From an uncultured Bacillota bacterium (GTDB lineage Bacteria > Bacillota_I > Bacilli_A > RFN20 > CAG-826), in the NCBI GenBank assembly GCA_949298195.1, contig CASFVT010000004.1, positions 1 through 64,000 on the forward strand: DNA of 64,000 nt, read 5' to 3'. Position 1 is the first letter of the stretch, and each line of letters begins with the position of its first letter. The notes below the pieces were generated by a model, which was not told the DNA's origin, did not search any database, and saw only the letters and a program-made list of their open reading frames with translations. Made by a program: the position numbers and the translations under genes. This document shows positions 44,732 to 54,629 of the stretch, in pieces.

Positions 44732-46402
44732 ATGAATAGGACAGCCATCTACCATCTGAACGAATCCGCGTTTGCCGAGCCGCTTCCGGGCAACCGCTTT
44801 TTCCTCCGGCTCCGCCTTGGGAAGGAGGATAAGGACGCCAAGGTAGTCGTTCACTACGGGAAGAAGTACGTTTTCCAAGACGTCCGTTTGAAAAAGGAGA
44901 TGGGATTGGCTTCCGTGAGCGGCCCTTTTTGCCATTTCGAGACAACCGTCGAGTTAAACGATCCGCGCCTCGCCTACGTCTTCGAGATAACATCCGGTGA
45001 CGAACACTGTTTCTATAGCGAGCGCGGGGTCCTCGACGAATACGATTTCTCCTTGGCTTACGAGGATTTCTTCCAATATTCCTATGTCCGGCAAAGCGAC
45101 GCCGTCGAGGTTCCCGAATGGGTCCACCGGGCGGTCATCTATCAAATCTTCCCCGACCGCTTCCACGAGGGGAAGAAAGGGAAGGACCGTTCCTACATCA
45201 ACCTGAAGTGGGGAGACAACCCGACCCCGGCTTCCTTTGCCGGGGGGGACCTCATGGGCATCGTCGAAAAGCTGCCTTATCTCCAGGATCTGGGAGTGAA
45301 CGCCATATATCTCACCCCCATCTTCCTTTCCCCGAGCTACCACAAATACGACACCATCGACTACTTGCAAATCGATCCCCAGTTGGGCGAGGAAGAAGAC
45401 CTCAAGACCCTCATAGCCTCGGCCCATGAAAAGGGGATCAGGATCATTCTCGACGCCGTCTTCAACCACATATCCGACCGTTCCCCGTTCTTTCTCGACG
45501 CGAAGGGGCGTGGCAAGGATTCTCCTTACCGCGATTGGTTCTTCTTCGACGAAGAAGGCGGTTATCAGTATTTCTCCGTCTGTCCGAGCATGCCCAAGCT
45601 CAATCCGTTCTGCCCCAGCTGCGGGGACTATTTGAAGAAAGTGGCCCTCCATTACCTCGAAATGGGGATTGATGGCTGGCGGCTCGATGTTTCCGATGAG
45701 GTCGACCATGCCTTCTGGAAGGATTTCCGGAAGAGCATCAAGTCGGCATATCCGGATTCCGTCATCATCGGCGAGCATTGGCATAACGCGCACGCCTTCT
45801 TGAGGGGCGACGAGTTCGATGGGGTGATGAATTACCCCCTTACATACGCCATCGTCGAGGCCTTGGCCCGGAAGAAGATAGATGCCAGGGCCCTCGCGGA
45901 CAGGATGAATGGCCTCCTGCTCCGTTACCGGCCCTCCCTCACTCCCTACATGATGAACCTCCTCGATAGCCACGACACCCACCGCTTCCTGACCTTGGCC
46001 AGCGGCGACCGCCTGGCCCTCGAGTCCGCATTGGCCATTCTCGTCTTCTCCCCGGGGATGAGTTGCCTCTATTACGGAACCGAGGTTCCGATGGAAGGCG
46101 GCTACGACCCAGACTCCCGCCGGTGTTTCCCTTGGGAAAGGGAAAAGGCGGAAAACACCCACAAAACCATTGTCAAACAATTGATTTCCCTACGTAAAAG
46201 CGATTCCCTTTCCTTTGGAAGGGTCTCAATAAGCGCCGAAAACGGCCTTCTTCATGTCAAAAGGGGAGATTCCGGAAACGGGTATGAACTCCTCGTCAAC
46301 CTGAGCAAGGTGCCCGTCAAGGCCAGCGGCCGCCCCACCATTTCAAGCGGCTACGTAGGGAACGCAATTCAACCGTATGGCTTTCTGATTAGGAGGTATT
46401 GA
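44732..46402 (+). CDS. GH13 alpha-glycosidase (neopullulanase/cyclomaltodextrinase type)
   Basis: 556 residues without signal peptide, so cytoplasmic. An N-terminal beta domain (about 1-120) precedes the GH13 barrel. Catalytic residues by position: Asp319 in GWRLDVSDE, Glu348 in IIGEHWH, Asp415 in LDSHDTHRF. Region I DAVFNHISDRSPFF is also present. It should cut imported maltodextrins or pullulan fragments. Lies between the surface lipoprotein and the binding protein of the uptake system. AGGA precedes the ATG. Confidence 0.9.
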   Translation: MNRTAIYHLNESAFAEPLPGNRFFLRLRLGKEDKDAKVVVHYGKKYVFQDVRLKKEMGLASVSGPFCHFETTVELNDPRLAYVFEITSGDEHCFYSERGVLDEYDFSLAYEDFFQYSYVRQSDAVEVPEWVHRAVIYQIFPDRFHEGKKGKDRSYINLKWGDNPTPASFAGGDLMGIVEKLPYLQDLGVNAIYLTPIFLSPSYHKYDTIDYLQIDPQLGEEEDLKTLIASAHEKGIRIILDAVFNHISDRSPFFLDAKGRGKDSPYRDWFFFDEEGGYQYFSVCPSMPKLNPFCPSCGDYLKKVALHYLEMGIDGWRLDVSDEVDHAFWKDFRKSIKSAYPDSVIIGEHWHNAHAFLRGDEFDGVMNYPLTYAIVEALARKKIDARALADRMNGLLLRYRPSLTPYMMNLLDSHDTHRFLTLASGDRLALESALAILVFSPGMSCLYYGTEVPMEGGYDPDSRRCFPWEREKAENTHKTIVKQLISLRKSDSLSFGRVSISAENGLLHVKRGDSGNGYELLVNLSKVPVKASGRPTISSGYVGNAIQPYGFLIRRY

Positions 46403-46404
46403 CC

Positions 46405-47889
46405 ATGAACAAGAAAGCAATCCTACTCCCCACCATCCTCCTCGCCCTCGCCGCTTGCGAACCAGTCGGGCCCACGACCACCGGAGGAGGCTCAGGAGGC
46501 GGCGCCTCCGAGGAAACCTATGTCGAGGCCACTGCCGACCTCCCGGTCTTCGACCGCTTCGAGGGGGAACTCGAGACCAACATCAAGCTCCAGGTCCTCG
46601 AAAACGACACGGCCAAGGAACAGGGATACCTGGACGAGCTGCTCGATGCCTTCAACGAGGAATACGCCGAATACGGCATCGAGGCGGTCGACGCCAACAT
46701 CGACCAATACTCCAACCTCGCCGAGGATGGCCCGTATGGCTATGGCCCCGACGTCCTCTACCAAGCCAACGACGTCATCATGAAATACGTCGAGGGGCGC
46801 CACGTCATGCCGCTCCCGACTTGGAATATCGATGCCTACTCCCACTTCCCCGATGCGGCAGTCAACGCCTACAAGGGGATCGAGGGCGGAATCCGTTACT
46901 CGTTCGGCATTCCCGTCAATGCCCAAGCCCCGATGCTCTTCTACCGGAAGGACTTGGTCCCGGAAGGTAGCGACAAGAACGGGAACGGCACCCCGGACAT
47001 GGTCGAGACCTGGAACGCCCTCTATGCCCATAGCAAGGCCATCAACGAGGCCGACCCGACCAAACGGGGCTACATGAAGGCCCTCTACGATGTCTATTTC
47101 TCCTCCGGCTACCTCTTCAGCTACGGGGCCTATGTCTTCGGAAACGACGGGCGGAACCCCCTCGATATCGGCTTCAACAAGGGCGAGGCCTGGAAGGGGG
47201 CATGGATCATCCGGCAATTGGCCGAGGTGATGGGCCCGACCTGCGTCGACGATTCCATCAACACCACCTGCTACGGGGGGCTCGCCCGCGGTGATCTCTT
47301 CGCAACGATGACCACCCCCGACGTCACCAAGAACTTCATCAACGAGATGGTCGCCGCTTATCAGCAAGAAGGCTATAGCGCCGCGGACGCCCAGACGATG
47401 GCCAACGAGAACCTCGTCATCGCCGACCTTCCCAAACTTCCCGCTTCCGGCGACCTCTCCGAGGAAGACCCGGAACTCATCGACATGAAGGCGATGGGCG
47501 GGGTCAACGGCTATGCCGTCTCCAGTTACACCGAGAAGCCGGTGGCTGCCTTGGCCTTCGTCAATTTCGCGACCTCCTACGAAATGGTCAAGCTCCGGGA
47601 AGAGATGCTCGGCATCGCCCCCTGCCGGGACGACGTCGTCGAGGCTAGCAACTCGGCAATCACCGAGAACATATTCTCGCGGCTCGAGGACGGGCTCATC
47701 ACCCTCATGCCTTCGGTTACCGAGGTCGGGCAGATCTGGACCCCGGGCGAGACCCTCAACAAGGATCTGGCGACCGACCCAACCCGGGCCGAGGCCGACC
47801 AGAAATACAAGACCCAGGCGGATTTCCAAAAAGGCCTCGACAACATGTGCAATCAAATCCTTGAGGCCATCACGATCCTCGGGAGCTGA
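46405..47889 (+). CDS. Maltodextrin-type substrate-binding lipoprotein
   Basis: 494 residues: signal peptide with lipobox LALAAC, then a Gly/Ser-rich linker and a periplasmic-binding-protein fold (family 1 extracellular solute-binding): QGYLDELLDAFNEEYAEYGIE, FGIPVNAQAPMLFYRKDLVPEG, TMTTPDVTKNFINEM, KPVAALAFVNFATSYEM. Start at ATG 46405, 8 nt after AGGAGG. Delivers oligosaccharide to the permease genes that follow. By family, the substrate is maltodextrin, in keeping with the GH13 gene upstream. Confidence 0.9.
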   Translation: MNKKAILLPTILLALAACEPVGPTTTGGGSGGGASEETYVEATADLPVFDRFEGELETNIKLQVLENDTAKEQGYLDELLDAFNEEYAEYGIEAVDANIDQYSNLAEDGPYGYGPDVLYQANDVIMKYVEGRHVMPLPTWNIDAYSHFPDAAVNAYKGIEGGIRYSFGIPVNAQAPMLFYRKDLVPEGSDKNGNGTPDMVETWNALYAHSKAINEADPTKRGYMKALYDVYFSSGYLFSYGAYVFGNDGRNPLDIGFNKGEAWKGAWIIRQLAEVMGPTCVDDSINTTCYGGLARGDLFATMTTPDVTKNFINEMVAAYQQEGYSAADAQTMANENLVIADLPKLPASGDLSEEDPELIDMKAMGGVNGYAVSSYTEKPVAALAFVNFATSYEMVKLREEMLGIAPCRDDVVEASNSAITENIFSRLEDGLITLMPSVTEVGQIWTPGETLNKDLATDPTRAEADQKYKTQADFQKGLDNMCNQILEAITILGS

Positions 47890-47891
47890 AC

Positions 47892-49319
47892 ATGGAAGAG
47901 AACGCCGCTCGGAAAAGCTTCCTTGCCCGCTGGGGCGTTTCCCTCAGGGAGAAATCGCGTGCCTTCCTTCTTAGGTGCAAGAACAAGGCCAAGTCGCTCC
48001 TCGACGGCTTCCTCGACTTCTGGTCGCAAACCGACTGGAAGGTTCGCCTCTCCTTCCTCTTCATGGGGCTCGGGAACGTCCTCTACGGACAATACGCGAA
48101 GGGGGTAATATTCTTCCTCATCGAAGTCCTCTTCGTCGTCTTCATGGTCTTCTTCGGGGCCGATGCCCTCGTCGGACTCATTACCCTCGGGACGGTGCAA
48201 TCCGACCCTTGGTCGGGAAAGGTGGGCGACAATTCCATCGTCCTTCTCCTCATGGGCATCATCACCGTCTTCATCGTTTTCGGCTTCCTCCTCGTCTACG
48301 TCATGAGCCTCAAAAGCGCGGTCAAGGTCCGCCTAACCGTCGTTAAGGGCGAAAAGCCCCGAACCTTCATGGAAGACGTGGCGGCGATGAGTGGGAAATC
48401 CTTCCCGGCCGTCGCCTTGAGCGTTCCCCTCATCGGCGTCCTCATCTTCAGCGTCGTCCCGATCGTGATGATGATCGTCGTCGCCTTCACGAACTACGGG
48501 GACGAGATCGAGGTACCGACCTACCTGGTCGACTATGTCGGTCTCAACAACTTCGTGACCATCTTCTCGGCGACCGGGATCGGGAACACCTTCTTCAAGA
48601 TCCTCGGCTGGAACCTCCTTTGGGCGGTCATGTCGACCTTCCTCAACTACTTCCTCGGTTTGGGGCTTGCCCTCCTTCTTGCGAAGAAATGCGTGATAGG
48701 GAAGGCCTTTTGGCGGGCTTTTCCGATTCTGGCCTATGCTGTCCCCGGTTTCATCACCCTCATTGCCTTCAAGTTCATGTTCTCGACCAGCGGGCCGATC
48801 AACTATTACATCTCCAGCGGCCATCTCCACGATGAACTGATCGTCGACTTCCTCGGTCTCGACTCGACGTGGACGGCGAGGATCATCGGACTATTGGTCA
48901 ACGCCTGGCTGACCGTTCCGACGACGATGCTATTGGCAACCGGCATCCTCTCCAACGTCCAGCAGGACCTCTATGAGGCCGCTGACATCGACGGGGCCAG
49001 CAAACTCCGCCAATTCTTCGACATCACCCTCCCCTACGTCATCTTCGCGACGACCCCGACCCTCATCAGCCAATTCATCGGGAACTTCAACAACTTCGGT
49101 ACCTTCTACTTCCTCCGGGGCGGGATTACCTCGGAAGGCTACTTCAACGCCTCGGACACCGACCTCCTCATCAACTGGCTCTACCGCCTCTCGATCGAGA
49201 AGGACTATTACAACATCGGGGCGGCCATCTCGCTGCTCATCTTCATCATCACCTCGGCCATCTCGCTCCTGGTCTACGTCCGGAGCGGCTCCTACAAGCG
49301 GGAGGACACCTACCGATGA
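47892..49319 (+). CDS. Sugar ABC permease, MalF/MdxF type with N-terminal extension
   Basis: 475 residues, longer than most MalF-like permeases of Gram-positive bacteria because of about 150 N-terminal residues containing extra helices (KVRLSFLFMGLGNVLYGQ; VIFFLIEVLFVVFMVFFG). The permease core has the EAA loop YEAADIDGASKLRQFFDITLP that docks on the ATPase. Overlaps the MalG gene as ATGA. Inserted in the cytoplasmic membrane. Confidence 0.92.
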   Translation: MEENAARKSFLARWGVSLREKSRAFLLRCKNKAKSLLDGFLDFWSQTDWKVRLSFLFMGLGNVLYGQYAKGVIFFLIEVLFVVFMVFFGADALVGLITLGTVQSDPWSGKVGDNSIVLLLMGIITVFIVFGFLLVYVMSLKSAVKVRLTVVKGEKPRTFMEDVAAMSGKSFPAVALSVPLIGVLIFSVVPIVMMIVVAFTNYGDEIEVPTYLVDYVGLNNFVTIFSATGIGNTFFKILGWNLLWAVMSTFLNYFLGLGLALLLAKKCVIGKAFWRAFPILAYAVPGFITLIAFKFMFSTSGPINYYISSGHLHDELIVDFLGLDSTWTARIIGLLVNAWLTVPTTMLLATGILSNVQQDLYEAADIDGASKLRQFFDITLPYVIFATTPTLISQFIGNFNNFGTFYFLRGGITSEGYFNASDTDLLINWLYRLSIEKDYYNIGAAISLLIFIITSAISLLVYVRSGSYKREDTYR

Positions 49320-50149
49320 AAGGCAAGACGAAGAAGATCATCGACATACTGGTCACCTATTGCATCCTCATCGTCGTGGCCGGGATATTCCTCTTCCCGT
49401 GCCTCTGGTTGATTCTTTCTTCCTTCTCCTCGACCGGGAACCTCTACTCAATTCCCGGCTTCTTCCCCGAGGACTATTCCCTCAACAGCTTCATCAAGCT
49501 CTTTACCGACACGGCGATGTACGATTATCCCAGATGGCTGCTGAACACCCTCATCATCGCCGTCCTCAGTTGCCTCTTCTCGACCATCCTGGTCATCCTC
49601 ACCGCCTACGTCATCTCCCGTTTCGAGTTCAAGGCGAGGCGGCCTCTCATGAAAGGGGCCCTCATCCTCGGGATGTTCCCCTCCTTCATGTCGATGACCA
49701 TCATTTACATCCTGATGACCCAGTTTCACCTCGTCGACAACATCTTCGGGCTCATCCTCATCTATAGCTGCACCTCCCCGATGGGCTATCTCGTCCAGAA
49801 GGGCTTCTTCGACACCATCCCGACCTCGATCTACGAAGCGGCCCGGATCGACGGGGCGAACGACTGGCGAATCTTCCGGACCATCACCCTTCCCCTAGCC
49901 AAGCCGATGATCGTCTACACGGCCCTCACCAGTTTCACCTGGCCGTGGTCGGACTTCGTCCTCCCGAAGATGCTGCTTTCCAAACGCGACAACTGGACGG
50001 TGGCCGTCGGGCTCATGAGCCTCGGCGAGACGGAATTCGCCCGCTTCGCGGCCGGGGCCGTCTTCATTGCCGTGCCGATCGTCCTCCTCTACTTCCTCCT
50101 CGTCAAGAACATGGTCACCGGTCTCACGGCCGGCGCGGTGAAAGGATAA
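49316..50149 (+). CDS. Sugar ABC permease, MalG type
   Basis: 277 residues, six helices, EAA loop YEAARIDGANDWRIFRTITLPLAKP. Pairs with the MalF-type protein upstream. The C-terminal LTAGAVKG tail is typical of MalG/MdxG and reaches the ATPase interface. Confidence 0.93.
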   Translation: MKGKTKKIIDILVTYCILIVVAGIFLFPCLWLILSSFSSTGNLYSIPGFFPEDYSLNSFIKLFTDTAMYDYPRWLLNTLIIAVLSCLFSTILVILTAYVISRFEFKARRPLMKGALILGMFPSFMSMTIIYILMTQFHLVDNIFGLILIYSCTSPMGYLVQKGFFDTIPTSIYEAARIDGANDWRIFRTITLPLAKPMIVYTALTSFTWPWSDFVLPKMLLSKRDNWTVAVGLMSLGETEFARFAAGAVFIAVPIVLLYFLLVKNMVTGLTAGAVKG

Positions 50150-50151
50150 AC

Positions 50152-51831
50152 ATGGCATCGATCAGATTGGAAAACGTCACCAAGGTCTACAAGGCGGGGG
50201 TCCGGGCGGTCTCCGACTTCTCCCTCACCATCGAGGACGGGGAATTCATCGTCTTCGTCGGCCCCTCGGGATGTGGCAAATCGACCACCCTGAGGATGAT
50301 TGCCGGTCTTGAGGACATCACCTCCGGGAACGTCTTCATCGGTGACAAATACGTCAATGACCTCGAACCGAAGGATCGGAACATCGCGATGGTCTTCCAA
50401 AGCTATGCCCTCTATCCCCACATGACCGTTTACGACAACATGGCCTACTCGCTCCGCTGCCACCACGCGAAAAAAGAGGAAATCGAGGAGAAGGTGCAGA
50501 AGGCCGCCGCGATCCTCGGGATCCAAGACCTCCTGAAAAGGACCCCGCGGGAACTATCCGGTGGTCAAAGGCAACGCGTCGCCCTCGGGCGGACCATCGT
50601 CCGCGAACCCTCAGCCTTCCTCTTCGACGAACCCCTTTCCAACCTCGATGCCAAGCTCCGGGTCCAGATGCGGGCCGAGATCAACAAACTCCACCAAGAC
50701 ATCAGGACGACCTTCGTCTACGTCACCCACGACCAGACCGAGGCCATGACGATGGGCGACCGCATCGTCGTCATGAAGGACGGGCTCATCCAGCAAGTCG
50801 ACACCCCGATGAACCTCTACGAGCATCCGGCGAATGTCTTCGTCGCCACCTTCCTCGGAAGCCCCCAGATGAACATCCTGAAGGGTGAGATAGCCATCGA
50901 AGGAAAAAAGAAGGTCTTCAAAAGCGAGAATGGGGATTTCTCCACTCAGATACCAGACATCGACCTCTGTCAGATCGAGGAGAGCAGATACCCCCTCCAG
51001 GCCTATCTCGGGGTCCGCCCGGCCGACGTCAGGATCGGCGACAAGGGCTACGAGACGAAAGTGGAACTCGTCGAGCGGCTCGGGGAACAGACCCTCGTCT
51101 ATTTCCACCTTCCCGGCCGGAAGGAATTCGTCATTGCCTCCCTGCCCTCGGGGTCGCGGCTTCTTGAAAACGACATCGTCAAGGTCAGCTTCGACATCGA
51201 GAAACTCCACCTCTTTTCCGCGGAGGACGAGACATCCCTTACCAACGCCGTCCCATACGTGAAGTTGGGCCTCGACGAGGTGGATTCCTCATTGAGAGAA
51301 AAAGTCGGGAAGCGCCTGGTCGATCCAAGCGAGGCACCGCACCACCTCGTCTTCTCGGCCTCGGAAATCCGGGAAGGGAAAGGCGACCTGTCCTTCGAGG
51401 CGAAGATCGAGGGCAAGAAGGATTATGGCGAGGAGAGCAATTACTTCGCCCGTCTCAAAGACGGGAAGGTCGTGCCATTCCGGACCCCCAAATCCTATAA
51501 AATCGGAGAGACCCTCACCCTCGGGGTCGAGGAAGGGAAGCTCAACCTCGCCTCGGAAGGCGGGGAACGGCTCACCGATGACATCGTCTCCGAACTCGAA
51601 CCGCATGAAGCAACTCTCGAGTTCCGGCCCCGCGGCTGTTTCTTAAGCGAAGGGAGCCTCCATAACCACGAGAAGGCCTATCAGCTCGTCCGTCTGGTCA
51701 AGCTGGGCAAGAAATCAATCATCGAGCTCAAGGGCAAGGAGAAGGGCGAATCCCTCCGTTACCTCGTCCCTTCCAATGACCTCACCTACGTCTCGATGAT
51801 GGTCTACATGCGGAAAAAGCTGAAGGCCTGA
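50152..51831 (+). CDS. Sugar ABC transporter ATPase MalK/MsmX type with long C-terminal extension
   Basis: 559 residues against about 370 for usual MalK/MsmX. Walker A GPSGCGKST (37-45), Q-loop FQSYALYPHMTVYDNM, signature LSGGQRQRVALGR, Walker B AFLFDEPLSNLDAKLR and the switch His THDQTEAMTMGDR are intact, followed by a TOBE-type regulatory domain to about residue 361. Residues 362-559 are an extra, largely beta and charged region with no recognised motif. Start at ATG 50152 with AAAGGAT upstream. It is the only sugar ATPase in the window and probably powers all three permease sets. Confidence 0.9.
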   Translation: MASIRLENVTKVYKAGVRAVSDFSLTIEDGEFIVFVGPSGCGKSTTLRMIAGLEDITSGNVFIGDKYVNDLEPKDRNIAMVFQSYALYPHMTVYDNMAYSLRCHHAKKEEIEEKVQKAAAILGIQDLLKRTPRELSGGQRQRVALGRTIVREPSAFLFDEPLSNLDAKLRVQMRAEINKLHQDIRTTFVYVTHDQTEAMTMGDRIVVMKDGLIQQVDTPMNLYEHPANVFVATFLGSPQMNILKGEIAIEGKKKVFKSENGDFSTQIPDIDLCQIEESRYPLQAYLGVRPADVRIGDKGYETKVELVERLGEQTLVYFHLPGRKEFVIASLPSGSRLLENDIVKVSFDIEKLHLFSAEDETSLTNAVPYVKLGLDEVDSSLREKVGKRLVDPSEAPHHLVFSASEIREGKGDLSFEAKIEGKKDYGEESNYFARLKDGKVVPFRTPKSYKIGETLTLGVEEGKLNLASEGGERLTDDIVSELEPHEATLEFRPRGCFLSEGSLHNHEKAYQLVRLVKLGKKSIIELKGKEKGESLRYLVPSNDLTYVSMMVYMRKKLKA

Positions 51832-51845
51832 TCTGCTTTGTGAAG

Positions 51846-51880
51846 AAAAGCCACCGCTCGTTGACTCCATGGTGGCTTTT
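51846..51880 (+). terminator. Terminator of the maltodextrin operon
   Basis: AAAAGCCACC (51846-51855), 15-nt loop, GGTGGCTTTT (51871-51880). The A run allows action on the converging LacI gene as well. Confidence 0.85.
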
Positions 51881-51910
51881 GTTGTTCGTTCCTAAGGAAG
51901 GTACCGGCAA

Positions 51911-52927
51911 TCAAGGCTCGTTGTCATAACGGGTAGAGGCCCGTTCGTTGAGACGGGGGAAGGCGATGTAGGTCTGGGAGACCCGTTCGGGGTTCCGCAT
52001 CTGGTCGACGATGGCTTGCCCGGCCGATAAGCCGAGGGAATGGACGTCGATTGAGATGCTCGAGAGCCGGGGCTTGGTATAGTTGGCAAAGGGATAATCG
52101 TCGAAGGTTATGACCTTCATTTGGCTGGGCACCTTGATTTTGAGATCCTGGAGGGCCCTCAAGACGCCGAGGGCCAGGAGGTTATTAGCGGCAACAATAC
52201 AATCAAAAGAGCCGGCTTTTGCGGATAAAAGGGCTTTGACGGCCTTTTCGGCTTGGAGGGGAACAGGGGCCACCGAGATGAACTCCACTTCGTCGGACCC
52301 AATGCCTTTTTTCGCGACCGCCCGCACGATGCCCTTGTAACGGGAAGTGGAGATGTTGTCTTCTTCCCGGCCCCCGACGAAGAGGAACTTCCGGCACCCG
52401 TGTTTCAAAAGGCAATTCGCGGCCACTTCCCCAGCCACCTCGTTGTTGTTGTCAATCCAACTGAGGGTCGTCTTTTCCTTCGGCTCGCCGATGAGCAGGG
52501 TCGGGAGAGCGAATTCCTCGATGAGTTTGATAAGGGATAGGTCTATTTCGATGCCGTGGACGACGAGGCCGTCAACCTGCTTTTGGGAGGCCATCTTCCA
52601 AAGCGGGGTGAGGTCACCGCGGTTGATTTGAAGGAAAAGGAGATTGTATTTGTAACGGGCGAGGCTTCTCTCGATGCCAGAGAGGATGGCGAACTTGTGG
52701 GGATCGTCGAAGAGGGGTTCGTAGGTCGTCAGGAATACGACTTGCGAGGTCTTGCCGGTCGCGAGGCTCTTGGCCTTCCGGTCGGGGACGAAGCGGAGTT
52801 TCTTCATCGCCCGATCGACCCTTTCCCGAACCTCGGGGGAAACGGAAGGGAAGGAATTTAGAACGCGGGAAACGCTGGCCGTGGAAACCCCGGCCTCCCT
52901 CGCCACTTCCTTGATCGTCACTCCCAT
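51911..52927 (-). CDS. LacI-family transcriptional regulator
   Basis: 338 residues. N-terminal helix-turn-helix and hinge (TIKEVAREAGVSTASVSRVLN, RKAKSLATG), then a periplasmic-binding-like sensor domain with KHGCRKFLFVGG, CIVAANNLLALGVLRALQDL and KVITFDDYPFANYTKPRLSSISIDV. It lies 9 nt after the GH13 gene, last in the second sugar operon. The CG-centred palindromes upstream of the three lipoprotein genes are its probable operators, with a maltodextrin-like effector. Confidence 0.92.
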   Translation of the reverse strand: MGVTIKEVAREAGVSTASVSRVLNSFPSVSPEVRERVDRAMKKLRFVPDRKAKSLATGKTSQVVFLTTYEPLFDDPHKFAILSGIERSLARYKYNLLFLQINRGDLTPLWKMASQKQVDGLVVHGIEIDLSLIKLIEEFALPTLLIGEPKEKTTLSWIDNNNEVAGEVAANCLLKHGCRKFLFVGGREEDNISTSRYKGIVRAVAKKGIGSDEVEFISVAPVPLQAEKAVKALLSAKAGSFDCIVAANNLLALGVLRALQDLKIKVPSQMKVITFDDYPFANYTKPRLSSISIDVHSLGLSAGQAIVDQMRNPERVSQTYIAFPRLNERASTRYDNEP

Positions 52928-52936
52928 GGGGAAATT

Positions 52937-54619
52937 CTATTTCAAAAGGAGGAGATATCCCATCGGCCCGAGTTGGCCATCGACGTAACGATTGGCGAGA
53001 ATCGGTTTGCCGGCCGCCGAGAAGGGAAGCTTCCGGGTCTCGGTCCCTCGGTTGATGGCAACGACAATCCTTTCTTCCCTGCTCTGACGTTGATAGGCGT
53101 ATAGACCCCCGTCCTCAGAATAAACTGGATGAAGATCTCCCTCCGTGAGGGAAGGATGGCTTTTCCTCAATGAGGAAAGCCGGCTCAATAAATCGACGAA
53201 TACCCCCTTCTTTCCCCACTCCATCGGCCGCCGGTACTCTTCTTCCTTCAAACCGGTGAACCCGAGTTCGTCCCCATAGAGGAGGTTCACCGCGCCCGGA
53301 TAAGTGAACTGGATGAGATAGGCGAGGGCCATCTTATCCTTGTCCTCATGGAGGAGGGAGAGGAAACGGGGGACATCGTGGGTGGAAAGGAGGGAGAGCA
53401 TCGCGTTCCGGTTAGGCACAGGAATCCGGTAGAGAAGATAACCGGTCCGCTTGGCGAGCTCACTGGAGGGAGCGTCGTTGACGAGAAAATCGATGAGAGC
53501 CCGTCGGAAATCGTAATCCATCGCCCCGTCGAAGCCCTGTTCCATGACCATGGGCCTGGGGTTTTGCCACGTTTCGGCGATCATCACGGCCCCGGGATTG
53601 ATCTTTCTCAGTTCCGCTTTGTAGAATCGCCAGAAACCGGGTGAACACTCATCGGAGGTATCCATCCGGAAGCCGTCGCACCCGAATTCCCCGATCCACT
53701 TTCTCGCCACCCCGACGAAATAACCACGGACATCGGGATTGTCCAAGTTCAGTTTGGGCATGTGTGGTTCGTAGCCGAAAGTCGCATAACGCGGCTTCGC
53801 TCGTTCACCGGCACGATATTCGATTGGGAAATCAAGCCGGTAAAACCAGTCTTTGTAGATGGATTTCTCCTGCTTCTTGAGGACATCGCGGAAGGCAAAG
53901 AAATTCGGGCCGGAATGGTTATAAACCCCGTCGATGATGAGATGCATCTTCCGACGGTGAACCTCCTCGACAAAGGCACGGAACTCCTCTTCCCGCCCAA
54001 AACTCGGGTCGAGGGAAAGATAATCCTCGGTGTCATAACGGTGGTAGCTGTCGGCCTTGAAAATCGGATTGAGGTAGATAGCATTGCAGCCAAGGGATTC
54101 TATATAGTCGAGGCTTTCGGCCAAGGCTTGGAGATTGCCGCCGTAAATGAGGTTCTTCCCTTTGCTAGGTTTCGCCTTCCTCCCGATAAAGGAGTCGGGG
54201 AAGACATTGTAGAAAACGGCCTTCTGGACCCAGGAAGGGACGGACACCCGATTGGAAATAAAGGCGAACGGGAATTTGAAGAGGTCGTTTCGCTCGCGGC
54301 TGAGGCCCGGGTGGAAACTTTCCCCGTAGTAATAGAGGGTTTCCCCGCTCCGGCAGCGGAGGAGGAAAGCATAGACGAGGCGCTCGTAAGGGGTCTTGAA
54401 GCGAACGAGGAAATAGTCGCGGTCGGGGCCGTGATAGGCAAGGGACATCCTCAGCGTTTCCATCTTCACCTCGGGGCTTGGGTAAGCCGTGTCACCGTAG
54501 AGGAAGTCGACGCTAATGAGGTCGTCGCTTTTGCTCGTCAAGACGAAGCGGAAGGTCCCGTCGCCTTCCTGATAGGCCATCTCGGAGAGGGGCCGGTGTT
54601 GGATCGATGTCAGTTCCAC
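52937..54619 (-). CDS. GH13 alpha-glycosidase, second copy
   Basis: 560 residues, cytoplasmic. N-terminal domain about 1-125, then the barrel with IDGVYNHSGPNFFAF, nucleophile Asp in GFRMDTSDECS (about 319), acid Glu in MIAETWQN and Asp in LLSTHDVPRF. Same neopullulanase-like plan as the enzyme at 44732 but clearly divergent. Encoded between a MalG-type permease and the LacI regulator, so it should process oligosaccharide brought in by that set. Confidence 0.9.
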   Translation of the reverse strand: MELTSIQHRPLSEMAYQEGDGTFRFVLTSKSDDLISVDFLYGDTAYPSPEVKMETLRMSLAYHGPDRDYFLVRFKTPYERLVYAFLLRCRSGETLYYYGESFHPGLSRERNDLFKFPFAFISNRVSVPSWVQKAVFYNVFPDSFIGRKAKPSKGKNLIYGGNLQALAESLDYIESLGCNAIYLNPIFKADSYHRYDTEDYLSLDPSFGREEEFRAFVEEVHRRKMHLIIDGVYNHSGPNFFAFRDVLKKQEKSIYKDWFYRLDFPIEYRAGERAKPRYATFGYEPHMPKLNLDNPDVRGYFVGVARKWIGEFGCDGFRMDTSDECSPGFWRFYKAELRKINPGAVMIAETWQNPRPMVMEQGFDGAMDYDFRRALIDFLVNDAPSSELAKRTGYLLYRIPVPNRNAMLSLLSTHDVPRFLSLLHEDKDKMALAYLIQFTYPGAVNLLYGDELGFTGLKEEEYRRPMEWGKKGVFVDLLSRLSSLRKSHPSLTEGDLHPVYSEDGGLYAYQRQSREERIVVAINRGTETRKLPFSAAGKPILANRYVDGQLGPMGYLLLLK

Positions 54620-54629
54620 GTTTCCTCCT

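Noticed and set aside
44954..46180. Minus-strand open frame (408 codons) opposite the GH13 gene
   Set aside because: Antisense shadow; all GH13 catalytic residues are on the plus strand.
46492..47856. Long minus-strand open frame (454 codons) opposite the maltodextrin-binding protein gene
   Set aside because: Antisense shadow of a high-GC gene; the plus strand has lipobox, ribosome site and family motifs.
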